Below, one piece after another: positions 10,610-23,655 of a stretch of 64,000 nucleotides of DNA. The position numbers and the translations under genes were made by a program. Numbering within the stretch: position 1 is the stretch's first letter; each line of letters starts with the position of its first letter. The DNA comes from Epiperipatus broadwayi (taxonomy: Eukaryota > Onychophora > Udeonychophora > Euonychophora > Peripatidae). The DNA lies in assembly GCA_028023455.1 (NCBI GenBank), contig JAQFVV010006473.1, positions 539,702 through 603,701 on the forward strand. Direction: 5' to 3'. Under the pieces are notes generated by a model that did no database searches, was not told the origin of the DNA, and was given only the letters and a program-made list of their open reading frames with translations.

Positions 10610-13600
10610 ATTATAAGTACAAGACAGAATCTTAATAATTATTTCCCACGAACATTTATGTTAGTCATTGTATATTGTAGAGATTTTCCTAATGATTATA
10701 GCGGGCTGATAGTTGGAGAGTTTTTATAACAGCAATGTCATTGTGAAGTATATTTCATATGCTTCTCAATGTTAAAACCTAAGCATTTGTGACCATTTCT
10801 GTAGTCTATCTTATATTAGTAGTATTAAATTAAGTAGAGTTCTCATTATCATATCGTTTGTAGTCATCATACTCATCATTCTTTTTCTTTTTGGAAGGTT
10901 ACTATATATATATATATATATATACTGTGCACTTTTTATTAGCTCAGTCTATTCTAAAAATAAAATTTTGGTGTATAATTTTAAATTTTACAAATCCAAT
11001 AATACTTACTTATGAAAAAAAAAGACAATAATGACATATTAGATCATAGGTTTTGAACTCGGGTTTAGCTAATGGAAATTTATAAATGATATTAACTCAA
11101 AATACACATAGATAATAACCTATAGAGTTGTATATATGCAGGTGGATAGACAATTAACATATTATTTAGTATTTAAAACCAGTGAAGTTTAAATTGTAAT
11201 TTTGTAAACATGATGCGTAACAGAGACCAGTAATTATTGTTTGTGCGAATTTGATTTTAAAAATAGAAATTATTTATATTCATGTCTTGCTATATTTAAA
11301 AGTAAATAAATAAGGTTTAATTTTACAAAATACTGATTTAAAATTAAAACAGTAAATTCTATCTTTATTTAATTTCTAAAGAATATTATATTTCAATATT
11401 TTATTTTTAAAAAAATGATAAATTGTCATTTTAAAATGATAAACCAAAAACCTTCAAAATAAATGACTGTTTCATAGAAAAAAGTGGAGAAAAACAACCA
11501 ATCAAAGAGTTTCAAACAATTTTTGACTATGAAATTCAAAAGAGGGAAAAAGGTTGGTAATCGTAAAAAATAATTAACTAGGTTTTTTTTTCTTTCGTTT
11601 CTTGTAATATATTTTAAAAAAGTTGGATTAAAAGTTCCTAAAATCTTATTATTTGCAAGCAGAAAAAGTAATGAATTGTAACTCTCCCTCAATATATATG
11701 GATAATTATAAGCTTTGTTGTTAAAATAATGGAATAAATTAATCAGTTTTCTACTGGGCAAGTCAATAGTCGATAATTCCCAATAATCTCTTGAAGATTA
11801 ATATATATTAAGGAAATAATCGGAGATGAATAATCAACAAATATATTCACTGAAAGGGAACAATAATTGTGCCATGGGGAAAAGGAACTGCAGTAATAAA
11901 CAAAAGGAAATAAATAAACACCATCAATATCCAGTATGTAAAAATAAAAGAATAGCAAATCCCTGGTAAACAGCTAAGTATATATATTTAAGAATCAATA
12001 GAACTAAATTGGTAATAACTGAAAAATGTTCATTATTATTCCAGCTATATATAAAATCCTAATTACAATAAATTATAGAAGTATTTACTTTGAGCCATGG
12101 TATAAAGTTTTAGCTGAAAAATGTTGCATGACACATATATTTTTTAATTGAAATCCTAAAAGTGCCATATACTAAAGATAGAAATATATGTCATCTAGAA
12201 TAAATAAAGCAAGCCATGGATAATTTTTTTTTGCATTACTAAACAAAGAACAAAAGGAAGGATTATTGTTGCAATAACTTGAATACCTCTCGCGAATCTT
12301 AGGATAAGCTGAATGTACAGAAAAAAAAAAAAAGTTATAATAAGTTTATGCCGAACAACCAGAACGCAACGAAAATTTAAAGTTGTTATTATACTTTTAG
12401 CTGAGAGTTTAAAAGAGAACTTGTTTCTAATGTTGGTATTTATATTTTTAATCTATGATTTGTTAGTACAATAGGAGGGGAAGAACTAAATCATTTAATA
12501 AGGCATTAATTCAAGTGTTGTTATATTAATAGTTATTTAATAATTAGGTTGAGATTAAAAATTATTCATCATTTAAATAAACAAATATGCTCAATACCCC
12601 AGTAGGAAAGGTATAATAGGGTATTTAACACGATATATATGCAATACAGAGGGCAGGGTGTGTTTACATGTGCAAATAGATAAACAAAAAGAAAACAATG
12701 ATATTTTCTTATGTGAAATATAAAAGTATTAATTTTGTTTTGCTTATCAACCTCCAGAATTATAACAATCTTTTCTCCATTGTTTTGTATTATTACTTAT
12801 TCACCAAATATATATAACCTTAGTACTATTAATATTTAGAGGTTGAAATAACAGACCATAAATTGAAAAAAAACAACAACAACAAGAGAGTGATTGCTTA
12901 ATAAACTGGATGTTTGATATGTATGCACATACATAGGGGTAAATATCTTAACATGCAATGGGAGATTGTTATTTTTGTTTAATTATAACACTCCTAAGAT
13001 TAATTTTCTATTGTTATTGTTATTATAATATATGTGTATATCATTTTGTTATAAATTATTTTAAATTAGATGTTAATGGTAATGTTTATTGTAATCATTT
13101 GTAATGAATATTATTAAAATTATTGTTTTGAAAGTTTTTTATCAAATTCTAATTGTTGCATTTCTTTTCTGGGCTCATTTTCACCACATCACACAACTCA
13201 AAATGTACAGTCGAAATTAAAATGAAAAGTCAATTCAGTTTAGAGCAAATCTGACAGTTTAATAAACATGTCGCTTAATAAAGATTTTTACTTGTTACAT
13301 GCTGTCTTGATCCCATAAGTCATTGATGACATTGTCAATTATTAAAGTGTATTTATTAATATGAAATTAAATGATACATTAGTTATTAGTGAAAGTATTA
13401 GTGTTAATCACAGTTTAGTTAATAATATTATTTTAATATTAAGTATTAAAGAACATAAATATAAAGCTTGATTATAGATTTAAATTATAAGCTTTTCTTA
13501 ATTTGTGCACTATCCATGGAAATCTGTAAAATCCCTTTTGATATTCCATAGGTAGTATGAAGAATTAATAAATCAATGATTATCCTGAGATCGCCTTATT

Positions 13601-14306
13601 ATAAAGTTATTCTTGTGATTATTGCCAATCTTAATTATTAAAAATAATATGAATCAAACTTTATCTGTAATTATCTAACAGATTAGTTTAATGGGTGATT
13701 GAATTAAACTTAATAGTTATAAATATAATATAATATATTGGATCTTATTGTTAGCCATGAGAGTTGTAGATACTTAATAAGGAGGAGTATCTGGGTATTC
13801 TTATGCCATTGAACAAATATTTTGTATTTGTTTAATGTTAAGGGGATTTAATCTGTTTATAGGTAAACGAGTCTCATATTGATTATATTTAAAATACATC
13901 TTATTTTAGAAATATTTAATCATGTAAAAGTAATTTTAGATAAATACTAATCTTATCTAAATTCAATTGTTATAGTTAAAGAAAATGGTCGGGATCTAGT
14001 AAGTTTGTTAATAGTACTTAGCAAGAGTCCAAGTAGGGCATAATGTAGGGACTTGGCAACTCTGCTTGGGGTCGTACTGCCTATAGACAGGCCACAGTGT
14101 ATATATATATGATGCAATTAATTAGTTTGTCATGCTAATAAATTAGTGAATTAATGTGATAAAACATACATAAATATATATGCACACATTGTAAAGACTT
14201 TGTTCTTATAAGATATTGATCTGGATGACAGTATTTGATAGATAACTTTTTAAAAATTCATTAACTCTACTGAGACTAGTAGAGAAATAACTTGAAGCAA
14301 TCATGC
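10606..14306. other. AT-rich non-coding DNA with a short (TA)n
   Basis: A (TA)n run lies at about 10901-10924. 13980-14100 has an unusual less AT-rich block (around GGTCGTACTGCC) that I could not assign. The frames at 11426-11761 and 11743-11958 on the minus strand show no domain and overlap each other, so they are treated as chance. Confidence 0.4.
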
Positions 14307-14707
<401 letters not shown>

Positions 14708-16679
14708 TCCTTTTTCTTTTTTAAAAACAAAATTGATATTCATCACTTAAAATTTTACCTATTTTTTTTTTTATTATTTTTTTAAAAGTTAAAATCTAAT
14801 AAATAAATAAAATTATTAAAGAAAGAAAAAATATTATTTATTTTATTATTATTATTTTAATGCTTTTCTCTTTCTTTTACAACTACCTTCAACAAACATT
14901 AAATATTCACTTTCTTATTGTTAATAATGTTAATTCTTTTGATAAAGAAATTTGGATATCAATACCGTATATTTCGAATCAACAGGCAAGTTTAATTAAG
15001 AAAATTTATAAAGATATATGTGATATTGCATTTTATGCACCACCTACATTAAATAAAATAATAAATAATTCAAAAGATAAAATCCTTATTAACAAATAAA
15101 AATTGTATCATTTACAAATGGACGTATAGGTGTGGAGTGGATATATAGGTGAATCGAGGTGCACATTGGAAAAAAGAACAAAAATGTTATTATTAAAAAG
15201 GTTAAAAATACAAAAAAAATTATAAAAGTAATGATAATTTATCAGCTTCTGTCTTTTACGACATAATAAATCATGTATTTATGGTTTTGATTTTAATTAT
15301 AGTAACATAAAAATATTGGAAACTGAAAGAAATAATAATAAAAGAAAAATTAAGGAAGTGATGTTAATATAAAAATACAACAAGATTTAATCAATAGGCA
15401 AGCAGCAAACATTAAGATCATGAAATTATGGAAAAGTTGACATCATGGAATTATGGAAAAGTTGACCTTTTAAAAGTATTCGTTGACAAAAATTATAAAG
15501 ATAGTTGAAAGCGCTCCTAAGTGACAGTTATAGATATATTTTTATAAACTTTTAAGTACTGTATTTATATATATATATATATATATATATAAATATATAA
15601 ATAAAAGTTTATAAGTTTATATATATATATATATATATATAAACGTTTTACCTTGTGCTGTGGATTGAGAATATTTCATTTACTTAATTGACCCAAGTTG
15701 GAGTACTAATGTCATTTTTTTTTATATTGTTCCCAGGGAAACTGGATGTAAGTAGAGATCAAAATGTATATTATGAACTGTGATGAATCAAGGAATCAGG
15801 CACAGTTCAGTATTCTTTGTTATTACAATTTATGTGAGCAATAAATAAATCTACAAAAATAATAATGATAATAATACTCATAAAACGTATAACTGAATGA
15901 AATTTAAGAGAAGGAAAAATGTCAATTCACTCTTGCAAAATTTTCAAAACTCCCAATATTTAGAGCACACATCACAAAGTAATAAGGTTACAAAAATTTC
16001 TTTATTATAATAAAATTTCTTTCATTATTCCTCTCCAATATAACAAGCCTATCAATTGTCAATATACTAAAATATACACTACACCATACACAGTGGTAAA
16101 TACAATATAAAGAAGATACTTCCAAGAGGAAAAGCTAAATAAAGCAATGAATGTAGTGGTGGCACAAATCCAAAATATGCATTCTACATTTTGAGGGCAA
16201 AAAATATGTGAGAACTCTTGTCTCTAGACATATATAATAAAAAGGGGATGAAATACCACAAATACTAGCATCACTAAAAAAAAACTGTCATTAATAAAGC
16301 ATTTTACAACCATAAGACATGAGAAAAATATCACTCAAGGAAAATAACAATATCGGAGAGAGTGACCTTCTATCTTCTTATAAAATATCTAAATTATTCC
16401 AACAGTGATAATAAGAGAGCCAAGACCATTTTCCAAATTATCAAGGTGGAAATGAATTTGCACACCTTGAAAATGTACAATGGTCAGATAATATATATCA
16501 AATATACAAGATAGGAATTAATTCTAAACTCACAATAAATATAATATCAAATTGATGCATAAAATCGATAAAATAATAATACAATAGTTAAATATGACTG
16601 AATAGATGTAGCCTTAAGCAATTAAAAAAACAAGAAATATACATCATCTTTCAAAAACATATAAGTATTTAGTATAAAA
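14708..16679. other. AT-rich non-coding DNA with (TA)n and small duplications
   Basis: Two (TA)n runs at about 15567-15592 and 15620-15640 lie in inverted-repeat context (TTTATA...TATAAA). A 22-bp near-duplicate around AATTATGGAAAAGTTGA occurs at 15419-15440 and 15443-15464. The frame at 14860-15099 has no recognised domain. Confidence 0.45.
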
Positions 16680-17340
16680 CAGGGGTGGAAAATGGTTGAT
16701 CACACACAGCTTGACAGTCAATCACAGACATTTCTGTCATCAGATTCCTGCTGCCTGAATTCCAATTTTTTTATTTTTACATTTATGTTTATAAATTCCA
16801 TAACTGAGTTGACCAATGGTAGCACTTGAGCAGCAGTACAATGTGGTATCTTTATTATGTATTTTGTTTTGTTCTTATTCTAAAAAAAATACCAACTAAG
16901 AAATTTGCATTAAAATAATACTACATATTTTTCGGCTTGAAAGTAAATTTGTTATTATAATACAAAATTTTATTTAAAACAAAATAAGCTCTTAATTTTA
17001 GATAAAATATGATTACTAAAAAAACAAAAAAGTGTATCATTTTCATATTGACTGAGAGGAACTATATTTAATTTTTATGTATAGAGACAAATGTCTTTGA
17101 CTGATATGTCATGTAGCTGTAGCCTTACTGAAAAAAAGAAATTTGGAGAGGCATTTTTCCAGTTTGCACAAAAAGTATCAAAATGACTACCCTGCCAACA
17201 ATGAGTTAAGAAATTGAAAGTTAAAAAAATTAAAAGCCCATTTGGTTGAACAGCAATTTTTATTTCAACAACCTATTCAATAATCGAAAATTGTAACTGA
17301 AGCATCATATGTTTGGTGAGACATAAAAAAAATCAATCAC
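16680..17340 (+). mobile_element. hAT transposon, 5' fragment
   Basis: CAGGGGTGG at 16680 matches the typical hAT terminal inverted repeat. About 350 bp downstream the same strand encodes the N-terminus of a hAT transposase (see the pseudogene at 17032-17340). No right terminus (CCACCCCTG) was found nearby, so no 8-bp TSD can be confirmed and the element appears 3'-truncated. Confidence 0.65.
17032..17340 (+). pseudogene. hAT transposase N-terminus with BED zinc finger
   Basis: A single reading frame, broken by at least five stops, gives KVYHFH, then EELYLIFMYRDKCL, then LICHVAVALLKKRNLERH, then SSLHKKY and YPANNELR. The C-x2-C-like start (one position near the first Cys is now a stop) and the RH-x4-H end match the BED zinc finger of hAT transposases related to ZBED and GTF2IRD2-like proteins. 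KLKAHLVEQQFLFQQ and VTEASYV, which follow that finger in these proteins, are also visible. The catalytic domain is absent. It lies at the expected distance inside the CAGGGGTGG terminus. No intact finger remains, so no function is expected. Confidence 0.72.
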
Positions 17341-19927
17341 TGATAGATAATAAATATAAAAGTAAATCATACTACTTTTAAGTTTTCCTACTGCTGTTAT
17401 AAAATATACTTCTCATAATAAAGGACACAGCAATATTTTTTTAAATAATTTAATATCAAATCATTACATAGTATAAGCATCATGAATAATAATAAGTAAA
17501 CCTCTGCCAGGCACTTTAGACCATAACATGTAAAATATTAAAAAATAATATTTAAAATAGCATAAAATAATAATGTTATAAATTCATGACTTAAGTCTAA
17601 AACATAAAATTTTACCAAAACTTTTTGTTTTACAAAAATATAAAATATTAAAGTTCTTAATCTTGCAGAGCTTCTGGTTTGATAACAAATAAATTTAACA
17701 AGTAAGTATGTTTTTCCAAATGCTGGCAACATAATTTAAAAAGATGCATATGCATTAACAATTTTTTTAATAAAGACTTTGTACATGAACACATAAAGAA
17801 AATGTTAATAAATGAATGGTCAATATTTCATGAATCATCAACATATAATTGACAGAACAATTTTCAGCACTTCTTACAACATTACTCTGATTTTCCATTT
17901 TATCTAAGACAGATAATTATTTAAATATTGTAATTAATCACACATTCTTTTTTCCCAATTTCAGCAAGTTTCCCAAGCAAGATACTTAATATAGTGATTT
18001 GGTCATAAACTTTCTTTTCAAACTTATGCAGGTTTGAAGTAAATATTTAAATATAGCAGTTTTTAAAAAGAGCAAGTTTCTACTAATCATTTAGTATTTA
18101 ATAAAATATGTAAATTCTATAATAGTAATCCTTGTCAAAATTAGTAGCATTTAGTCTGTAAATGTAATTTGCTAATACTCTAAACATAGCATTTCATAAG
18201 TCAAAAAGTTTTAAATATTTTTCATTTGAATTAACTTCTTAAGAGCATAAATTAATTTATCAAGTGTTGTTTTCTGCTTTTTTAAGTCAGGATGATAAAT
18301 GACTAATAAGTTATTGATGATAATAAAATGGCATTAGTCTCCAAAACAAACAATTTTCTTTCTCCTGAATTAACAGTTCATTTAGGTAAATTTATCCAAA
18401 AGAAACCATGTAAATAGATAGCAAAATATTTTAAAAGTTTCTCACAACTATTATTATGTTAATGTTTTACAAAAGAATGTTAAACTATTATAATTAATAA
18501 TAAAGTAAACTTCCAATGAATTTGCTCTAAAATAAGAAATTTAAATGATTTGTGATAAACATAGGGCATAAATAAGTAATAGTTTTTAAGTGAAATACCT
18601 GTGATGCATTAGTTCTGTAGAGTAATGCTTTATTCATCAGTAAACAATTATTTAAGATTTTTGCTTTCCAAATTCTTTCTTCAACATTGCTGATTTAGAT
18701 TTTCAATTAACTTGAGAGGAGAAACTTAGCACCTGATAATTTTTTTTACATACTAATTTTACTTGGAAAAAATTAAACTTATTTAAAAAAATATACTTTT
18801 ACTTTAATTATTAAAGTTTTAAATTTCTGCTGGTAGTACTCATTAAGAATATGGACAAAATAAATATTCAAATTAGCATGTGTGGGTATGCCAATTATAG
18901 CTTGCTAACTCCGATCATTTTGATTGACAGGAAACATCCTTTCCACTTAATTTTTCAACCTTCAAATTAACAGTTAATTAGTATCTATGGTCTGAATCTA
19001 AAAATAGTAACAATTTAAATATTTATTAGACAATCAGTCAAACATATGATAGGCTAGAATTGTTAATAATTACTGCAGATACAAGCTAATTAAGAAATTA
19101 TATTATTAACATAGAATAAAAAAATAAATATTACATAATAATTATTTTATAACTCCTTTAAACTATTTTAAATTATATTAATGAATGAATTTAGTGGTTC
19201 ACCAATATTTTATTTTATTTTTTTAACTAAATAAGAATATTGTAAAATAATATTCAATATTGTAAAAGAAAGAAATATTCCCAATAATAACTAAAAATTA
19301 AAATTACTAATGCATGCATACTCACACACATTTAGAAATTATTCCATACTTTTTAAACTAATTAATTTAAGTATTTCTTTTGAATAACACTAAATAAATT
19401 ACATATTTTTCAAATTAACTAATTTACTTTAATCTCTAAACTCAATTTTAAATATACTATTTTAACAAATGGATTGATTATTGTTAAGAACTAGTTTAAA
19501 TAAAATACTTTATTATAATTATGACAAGTACACATTAAGTTCTAACATTAAATGTAAATTTAATTAGGATTATCATTTATTCAGGCACCAAACTGGATAT
19601 ACTAAATTATATTAGAATAATTTGAACTTGTCTAATATTAAGCTGTTATTAGTTACACTTTTGGATTTAAATTATTATAATCTATTTTAATCATAAGTTT
19701 AAAGTACTTTGGTAAAACAATAAAGTAAAATATAATAATATTTATCTATGACAGATATATTTTAAATAATTTATTATTTAGATGTGCATATGCTTATTTA
19801 ATCTTAATAAATATGATTTGCAAAGATAGTTTAATTTAATGATAATATCCTCTTATAAATTTTCTTCTTTTTTATATTAAATAACCTAAATAAATTAAAT
19901 ATCAGCTTTATTAGCAAAACCAGAGGT

Positions 19928-19928
<1 letters not shown>
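17341..19928. other. AT-rich non-coding DNA
   Basis: Nothing recognised on either strand. The minus frame at 17538-17732 has no motif. Confidence 0.45.

Positions 19929-20022
<94 letters not shown>
19929..20022. repeat. (TA)n microsatellite
   Basis: Two (TA)n tracts are separated by TTTGTTA near 19971. They are flanked by ACCAGAGGTACAATA on the left and its partial reverse complement TATTGTACC on the right, so the whole is an imperfect palindrome. Confidence 0.95.
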
Positions 20023-20024
<2 letters not shown>

Positions 20025-20625
20025 ACCCTCACCATTCGGTCAATATAAAACATATAATAGAAATTTATAATAGAAATAAATAAATAAAATAATGCTCTGG
20101 CTAAAACTTTCGATTTTAATATAGTAGAAAACAATTCTTAATAATATCATATGATAATTTTTACCATTAGACTAGCTCAAATTAATAATAAAAAATATAT
20201 GGTTTGATTTTAAATAAATAAATAATAAAATAACATAATAATAATAACTATGAGACATTTGGTGAAAGGTATAGTTGTTGGACTACATTGAGAACATTTC
20301 CTAAGAACATAATCTCAATAGCATACTCAAATAATAATATGAACTATAGTATCCTTATGATTTTAAAAATATTACAAATAATCTAATATAATATTAGATA
20401 AATTGTAATTATAATCTGTTATTAAAGTATAATTTTCTCAGGTTCTTTAAATAAATTATTGACTAAATTTATAATATCCTCTAGCCAAGTGTGATGAGGG
20501 ATTTTGCATCATTTTTAACTAAACCTCAACCATAATAATAATAATAATACTAATAATAAAAGATAATATTTTTACACTTAATCTAACTAACAATTGGTAT
20601 TATATTTACTATTCAATAATCAAGT

Positions 20626-20652
<27 letters not shown>
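20023..20652. other. AT-rich non-coding DNA
   Basis: No gene. Short (AAT)n runs occur at about 20533-20550. Confidence 0.45.
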
Positions 20653-20780
<128 letters not shown>

Positions 20781-20979
20781 TTAGAAAGTGATGAAACTTA
20801 ATTCCATATACATATTAAATTTAATAAATTATATGCTTATAAAATTATTTTTTATTAATTGATATAGTTAAATTAAACTTTCTCTCTACGTGCATACACA
20901 CACATATATATATATATGTAATAAATTAAGTTTGATATCTGTATTTATTCCACAATATACGTAATATACAAATCAATAT

Positions 20980-21198
20980 ATATAGCAAAATACAGTAACA
21001 TTTACATAAATTATATTATTTTTAGAAGTACTTTCGACTATACACTTTGTAGTCTTTATCAACTATATAACATTGAATAATGAAAACGAGACAACTTTTA
21101 ACAATACTCATAGCTCAATTCATATTTCCCATAATTCTGTTATCTTAACATTTGATTACTGGCAATTCATTAACATTTGATGATTTCTTGAAATCAAC
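20980..21198. repeat. PLE terminal repeat, left
   Basis: Inverted relative to 23437-23655. Shared blocks include ACTATACACTTTGTAGTC, TATATAACATTGAATAAT, TTCATTAACATTTGA and TTTCTTGAAATCAACATAG. Divergence between the arms shows the insertion is old. Confidence 0.8.
21022..21066 (-). ncRNA. Hammerhead-like motif in PLE repeat, core decayed
   Basis: Minus strand. TTGATAA stands at the CTGATGA position, followed by GACTA paired with TAGTC around a 9-nt loop, then GAAA (21035-21032), a two-pair stem III candidate (AG with CT, loop TA) and a CTT cleavage triplet. The stem I arm is only about three pairs. PLE pseudo-LTRs are known to carry type I hammerheads with such short stems. Two core bases are altered, so this copy should be inactive. 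Confidence 0.5.
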
Positions 21199-21552
21199 AT
21201 AGTCTCTTTTATTTTACATTTATTGTGCCAATGTTCAATTTGAATAATTTTCATATTTTGATAATGAAATTTAAATCCATATTGACAAAATTTATTATAA
21301 TAAAATATAACAGATGATGAAGGTTTATTTACATCTATTCCAGATTGTTTCTCTTTTTGAATTCTATCATATAAAAGCATATACTCTTATTCTCTTCTCA
21401 AATGTACACTTAGATTCACCGATATATTGTAAGCCACATCCACATATCAATTTATGTATAATAGAATTTTGATTAAACTTTGAATTTTGAATTTTAAAGT
21501 TATTAAGTAATCTATTTATATTATTTATTGAGAAGAAAGCAATATGACACAA
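21156..21552 (-). pseudogene. PLE GIY-YIG endonuclease segment
   Basis: The minus frame ending at 21367 contains IHKLICGCGLQYIGES followed by TFEKRI. This is the second half of the GIY-YIG signature with its downstream arginine, preceded by the CxC motif common in PLE C-termini. It continues in another frame (21380-21156) with DRIQKEKQSGID and IIQIEHWHNK. Such endonucleases nick the target for PLE reverse transcription. A frameshift near 21370 and loss of later catalytic positions indicate a pseudogene. It is C-terminal to the RT pieces, as expected for GIY-YIG PLEs. Confidence 0.7.
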
Positions 21553-22019
21553 ATCATTACAAATTGCAGGTCAAGTTTATTAACTTGACCTGCTCATCTG
21601 ATATAAATGGTATTGAAATCTGTTTCATTTTGTTATTTTTATTTTTAATTTTATTATATTTTTGATTCCTTTTAAATTTTTTTTAATAATATTAGTAGTA
21701 GCATTTTTATAATAATCAATTTTCAACAAGTCATTAACAAATAAATGTATATTTTTAATTTTATCACTAGAATATTTGCACAATTTTTTATTTCAAAATA
21801 AGAATGATCTCAAACCAGAAAACTTATAACATATAAGTACATTTGATTCATATGGAATAAAACCTCTAGTTTCAATTGGTTTAATTAACATAAAATAATC
21901 CAAACTGTAATCATTATGTGTAACTTGAATATCCAATAATTTTATGGAACTGTACTTCTCTTCTGTTATAACCCACTTTATATCCTTAATCTGATTTAAT
22001 TCATTAAATAAATTGATTA

Positions 22020-22935
22020 TTAAATTTTGTATCTACAAAAAAAAATATTATCCATATATCTATGATATACTTTAATTTCTTGATATTTCAATTGCTTTAA
22101 CATTTTACTTTCATAAGTTGATATAACAAAATTACAAATTTGAGCAACAGCAGGAAGACCCATTGGCCAAACATAACTCATTTTATAATATTCATTATTA
22201 AAATTAACATAAATATTTTTATCAATAAAATGCAATGCTTTTATAATAAAGTTTATAATATCAGACTTTCATTCCAATATCAGCCTTTCAAGCTAATTGA
22301 GCACGCGCCTTTGAGAGTGTTAAATAAATGAATACTTGAAAGGCTGATATTGGAATTAAATATAATTGCAAGCATCGCACTAGATAAAATATTTGCTTAA
22401 TATCAGACTTTATATTTTTTGAAACAAGAGCATTATAAATAATATTAATTGACTCTATTCAATCTATTGATCCATACATCACATTTATATCAAAAGTACA
22501 AATTGTGTCATGTAACTCTATATTTATATTCTTAATTTTATCCACAAAATCAAATGATGATGAAACAGTATATTCTCCAAAACCTAAAATATCTTGAAGC
22601 AATAATTGAATATAACTACATGTTTGATAATAATATGCACCACCAAAATCAACCATCAATCTTAATGGATAATTTTCTTTATGTAGCTTTATATTCAAAA
22701 ATATCCTAGGACAAATAGCCGATGATAGATATAAGTTATAACATGTATAACTATCAATAGCTTTATTCTTAGCTTTTATTAAAATTTCATTTATAAATTT
22801 CATGCAAGATGTATCTACATTTATTATTTTACTGTTTTGAAATTTAAGGTTTTTCATTTGATCCATAACTTTTTCATTATATTTCACTTTTGTAATCAAA
22901 CACATTTGAAGACCCTTATCCTCTTTTAAACACAC
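22020..22935 (-). pseudogene. PLE reverse transcriptase, interrupted
   Basis: The frame at 22935-22459 carries ICPRIFLNIKLHKENYPLRLMVDFGG, then FGEYTVSSSFDFVDKIKN, then DTICTFDINVMYGSID, the blocks before and around the first RT aspartate in PLEs. The frame at 22235-22020 carries MGLPAVAQICNFVIS and HRYMDNIFF, corresponding to the catalytic YxDD-like box, where the second aspartate is now asparagine. The two pieces are separated by the 128-bp family C insertion. Reading across its TSD joins IKSDI to INFIIKAL in one frame. Several stops and the D-to-N change make it inactive. Confidence 0.78.
22256..22411. repeat. Family C insertion with 14-bp TSD
   Basis: TAATATCAGACTTT at 22256-22269 is repeated exactly at 22398-22411. 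The 128 bp between them begin with family C sequence (AATATCAGCC, AAGCTAATTG, GAGTGTTAA, AAATGAATAC) that also forms the array at 57850-59195. A perfect 22-bp inverted repeat joins 22271-22292 to 22335-22356. About 40 further bases before the second TSD copy match nothing else here. Removing the insertion and one TSD copy restores the PLE frame, which confirms the boundaries. Confidence 0.88.
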
Positions 22936-23122
22936 TAAGTCATTATTTAATAGAAAACTTTTAAATTTATTAATTTGACCTAACTATTTATCATTCCTAT
23001 TCTATTTAAAGTATTTATTTTTAACTTCTTTAACAATATTATTACAAATTTTAGAATCACACTTATTCACACTAAATGAATATTCTACTGCAGAATTTAA
23101 TTTAAGTTTACAATCTTTCCAT

Positions 23123-23326
23123 CTACCCACCAACATATTTTGATCTGGAATTTAAAATATATTTTTGATTGAAATCCAAATTTATACCAAATATGTTCAC
23201 ATGATTTTGATCATTCATTTTATCTGGAAAATTTTTATGAAACAAACATTCAATTCTCTTGTTAAATTTATCAACATTTTTTAAATAAAATTTATCAAAG
23301 AATTTTTGACAAAAACACTTATCCAA
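23123..23326 (-). pseudogene. PLE N-terminal segment
   Basis: The minus frame FCQKFFDKFYLKNVDKFNKRIECLFHKNFPDK lies upstream of the RT blocks in the sense direction and inside the right terminal repeat. It has the position and lysine-rich character of the region before RT in PLEs, but no conserved motif was recognised. Confidence 0.45.
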
Positions 23327-23436
23327 TGATCACAATTTTTCATCAATATAAAATAATTTAAAGCCATTAAATATTTCCGCTGATGAAATATCAAACATTT
23401 ACACTGCTTAATTATATTTTTTAAAAAAGGCTATGT

Positions 23437-23655
23437 TGATTTCAAGAAATTGTCAAATGTTAATGAATCACCAGTCATCAAATGTTAAGCTAACAGAGTT
23501 GTGGGAAATCTGAATTGAACTATGGGTATTGTTAAAGGTTGTCTCATTTTGATTATTCAATGTTATATAGCTGGTAAAGACTACAAAGTGTATAGTCAAA
23601 AGTACTTTTAAAAAGAATATAATTCATGTAAATTTTACTGTGTTTTGATATATAT
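23437..23655. repeat. PLE terminal repeat, right
   Basis: Inverted partner of 20980-21198. At 23568-23605 (+) it contains CTGGTAAAGACTACAAAGTG followed by TATAGTC and AAAAGTACTT. This is the same hammerhead-like motif as in the left repeat, with different decay: CTGGTAA in the core and AAAA in place of GAAA. Confidence 0.78.

Larger units (their letters stand above)
20980..23655 (-). mobile_element. Penelope-like element with inverted terminal repeats
   Basis: A degenerate reverse transcriptase and a GIY-YIG-like endonuclease segment are encoded on the minus strand (21156-23326). The coding part lies between inverted repeats of about 220 bp at 20980-21198 and 23437-23655, about 85% alike by eye. 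This fits PLEs, whose pseudo-LTRs may be in direct or inverted orientation. Both repeats carry a hammerhead-like motif next to the outer end. The element is broken by many stops and by an insertion at 22270-22397. The right repeat abuts the palindrome at 23656. Confidence 0.8.

Noticed and set aside
11426-11958. Overlapping minus-strand open frames as a gene
   Set aside because: Phe/Tyr/Asn-rich, without motif, two frames overlapping; expected by chance in this base composition.
16680-16760. CTGATGA on the minus strand near 16740 as a hammerhead
   Set aside because: The core-like string is followed by GAAA after only a few bases, leaving no room for stem II.
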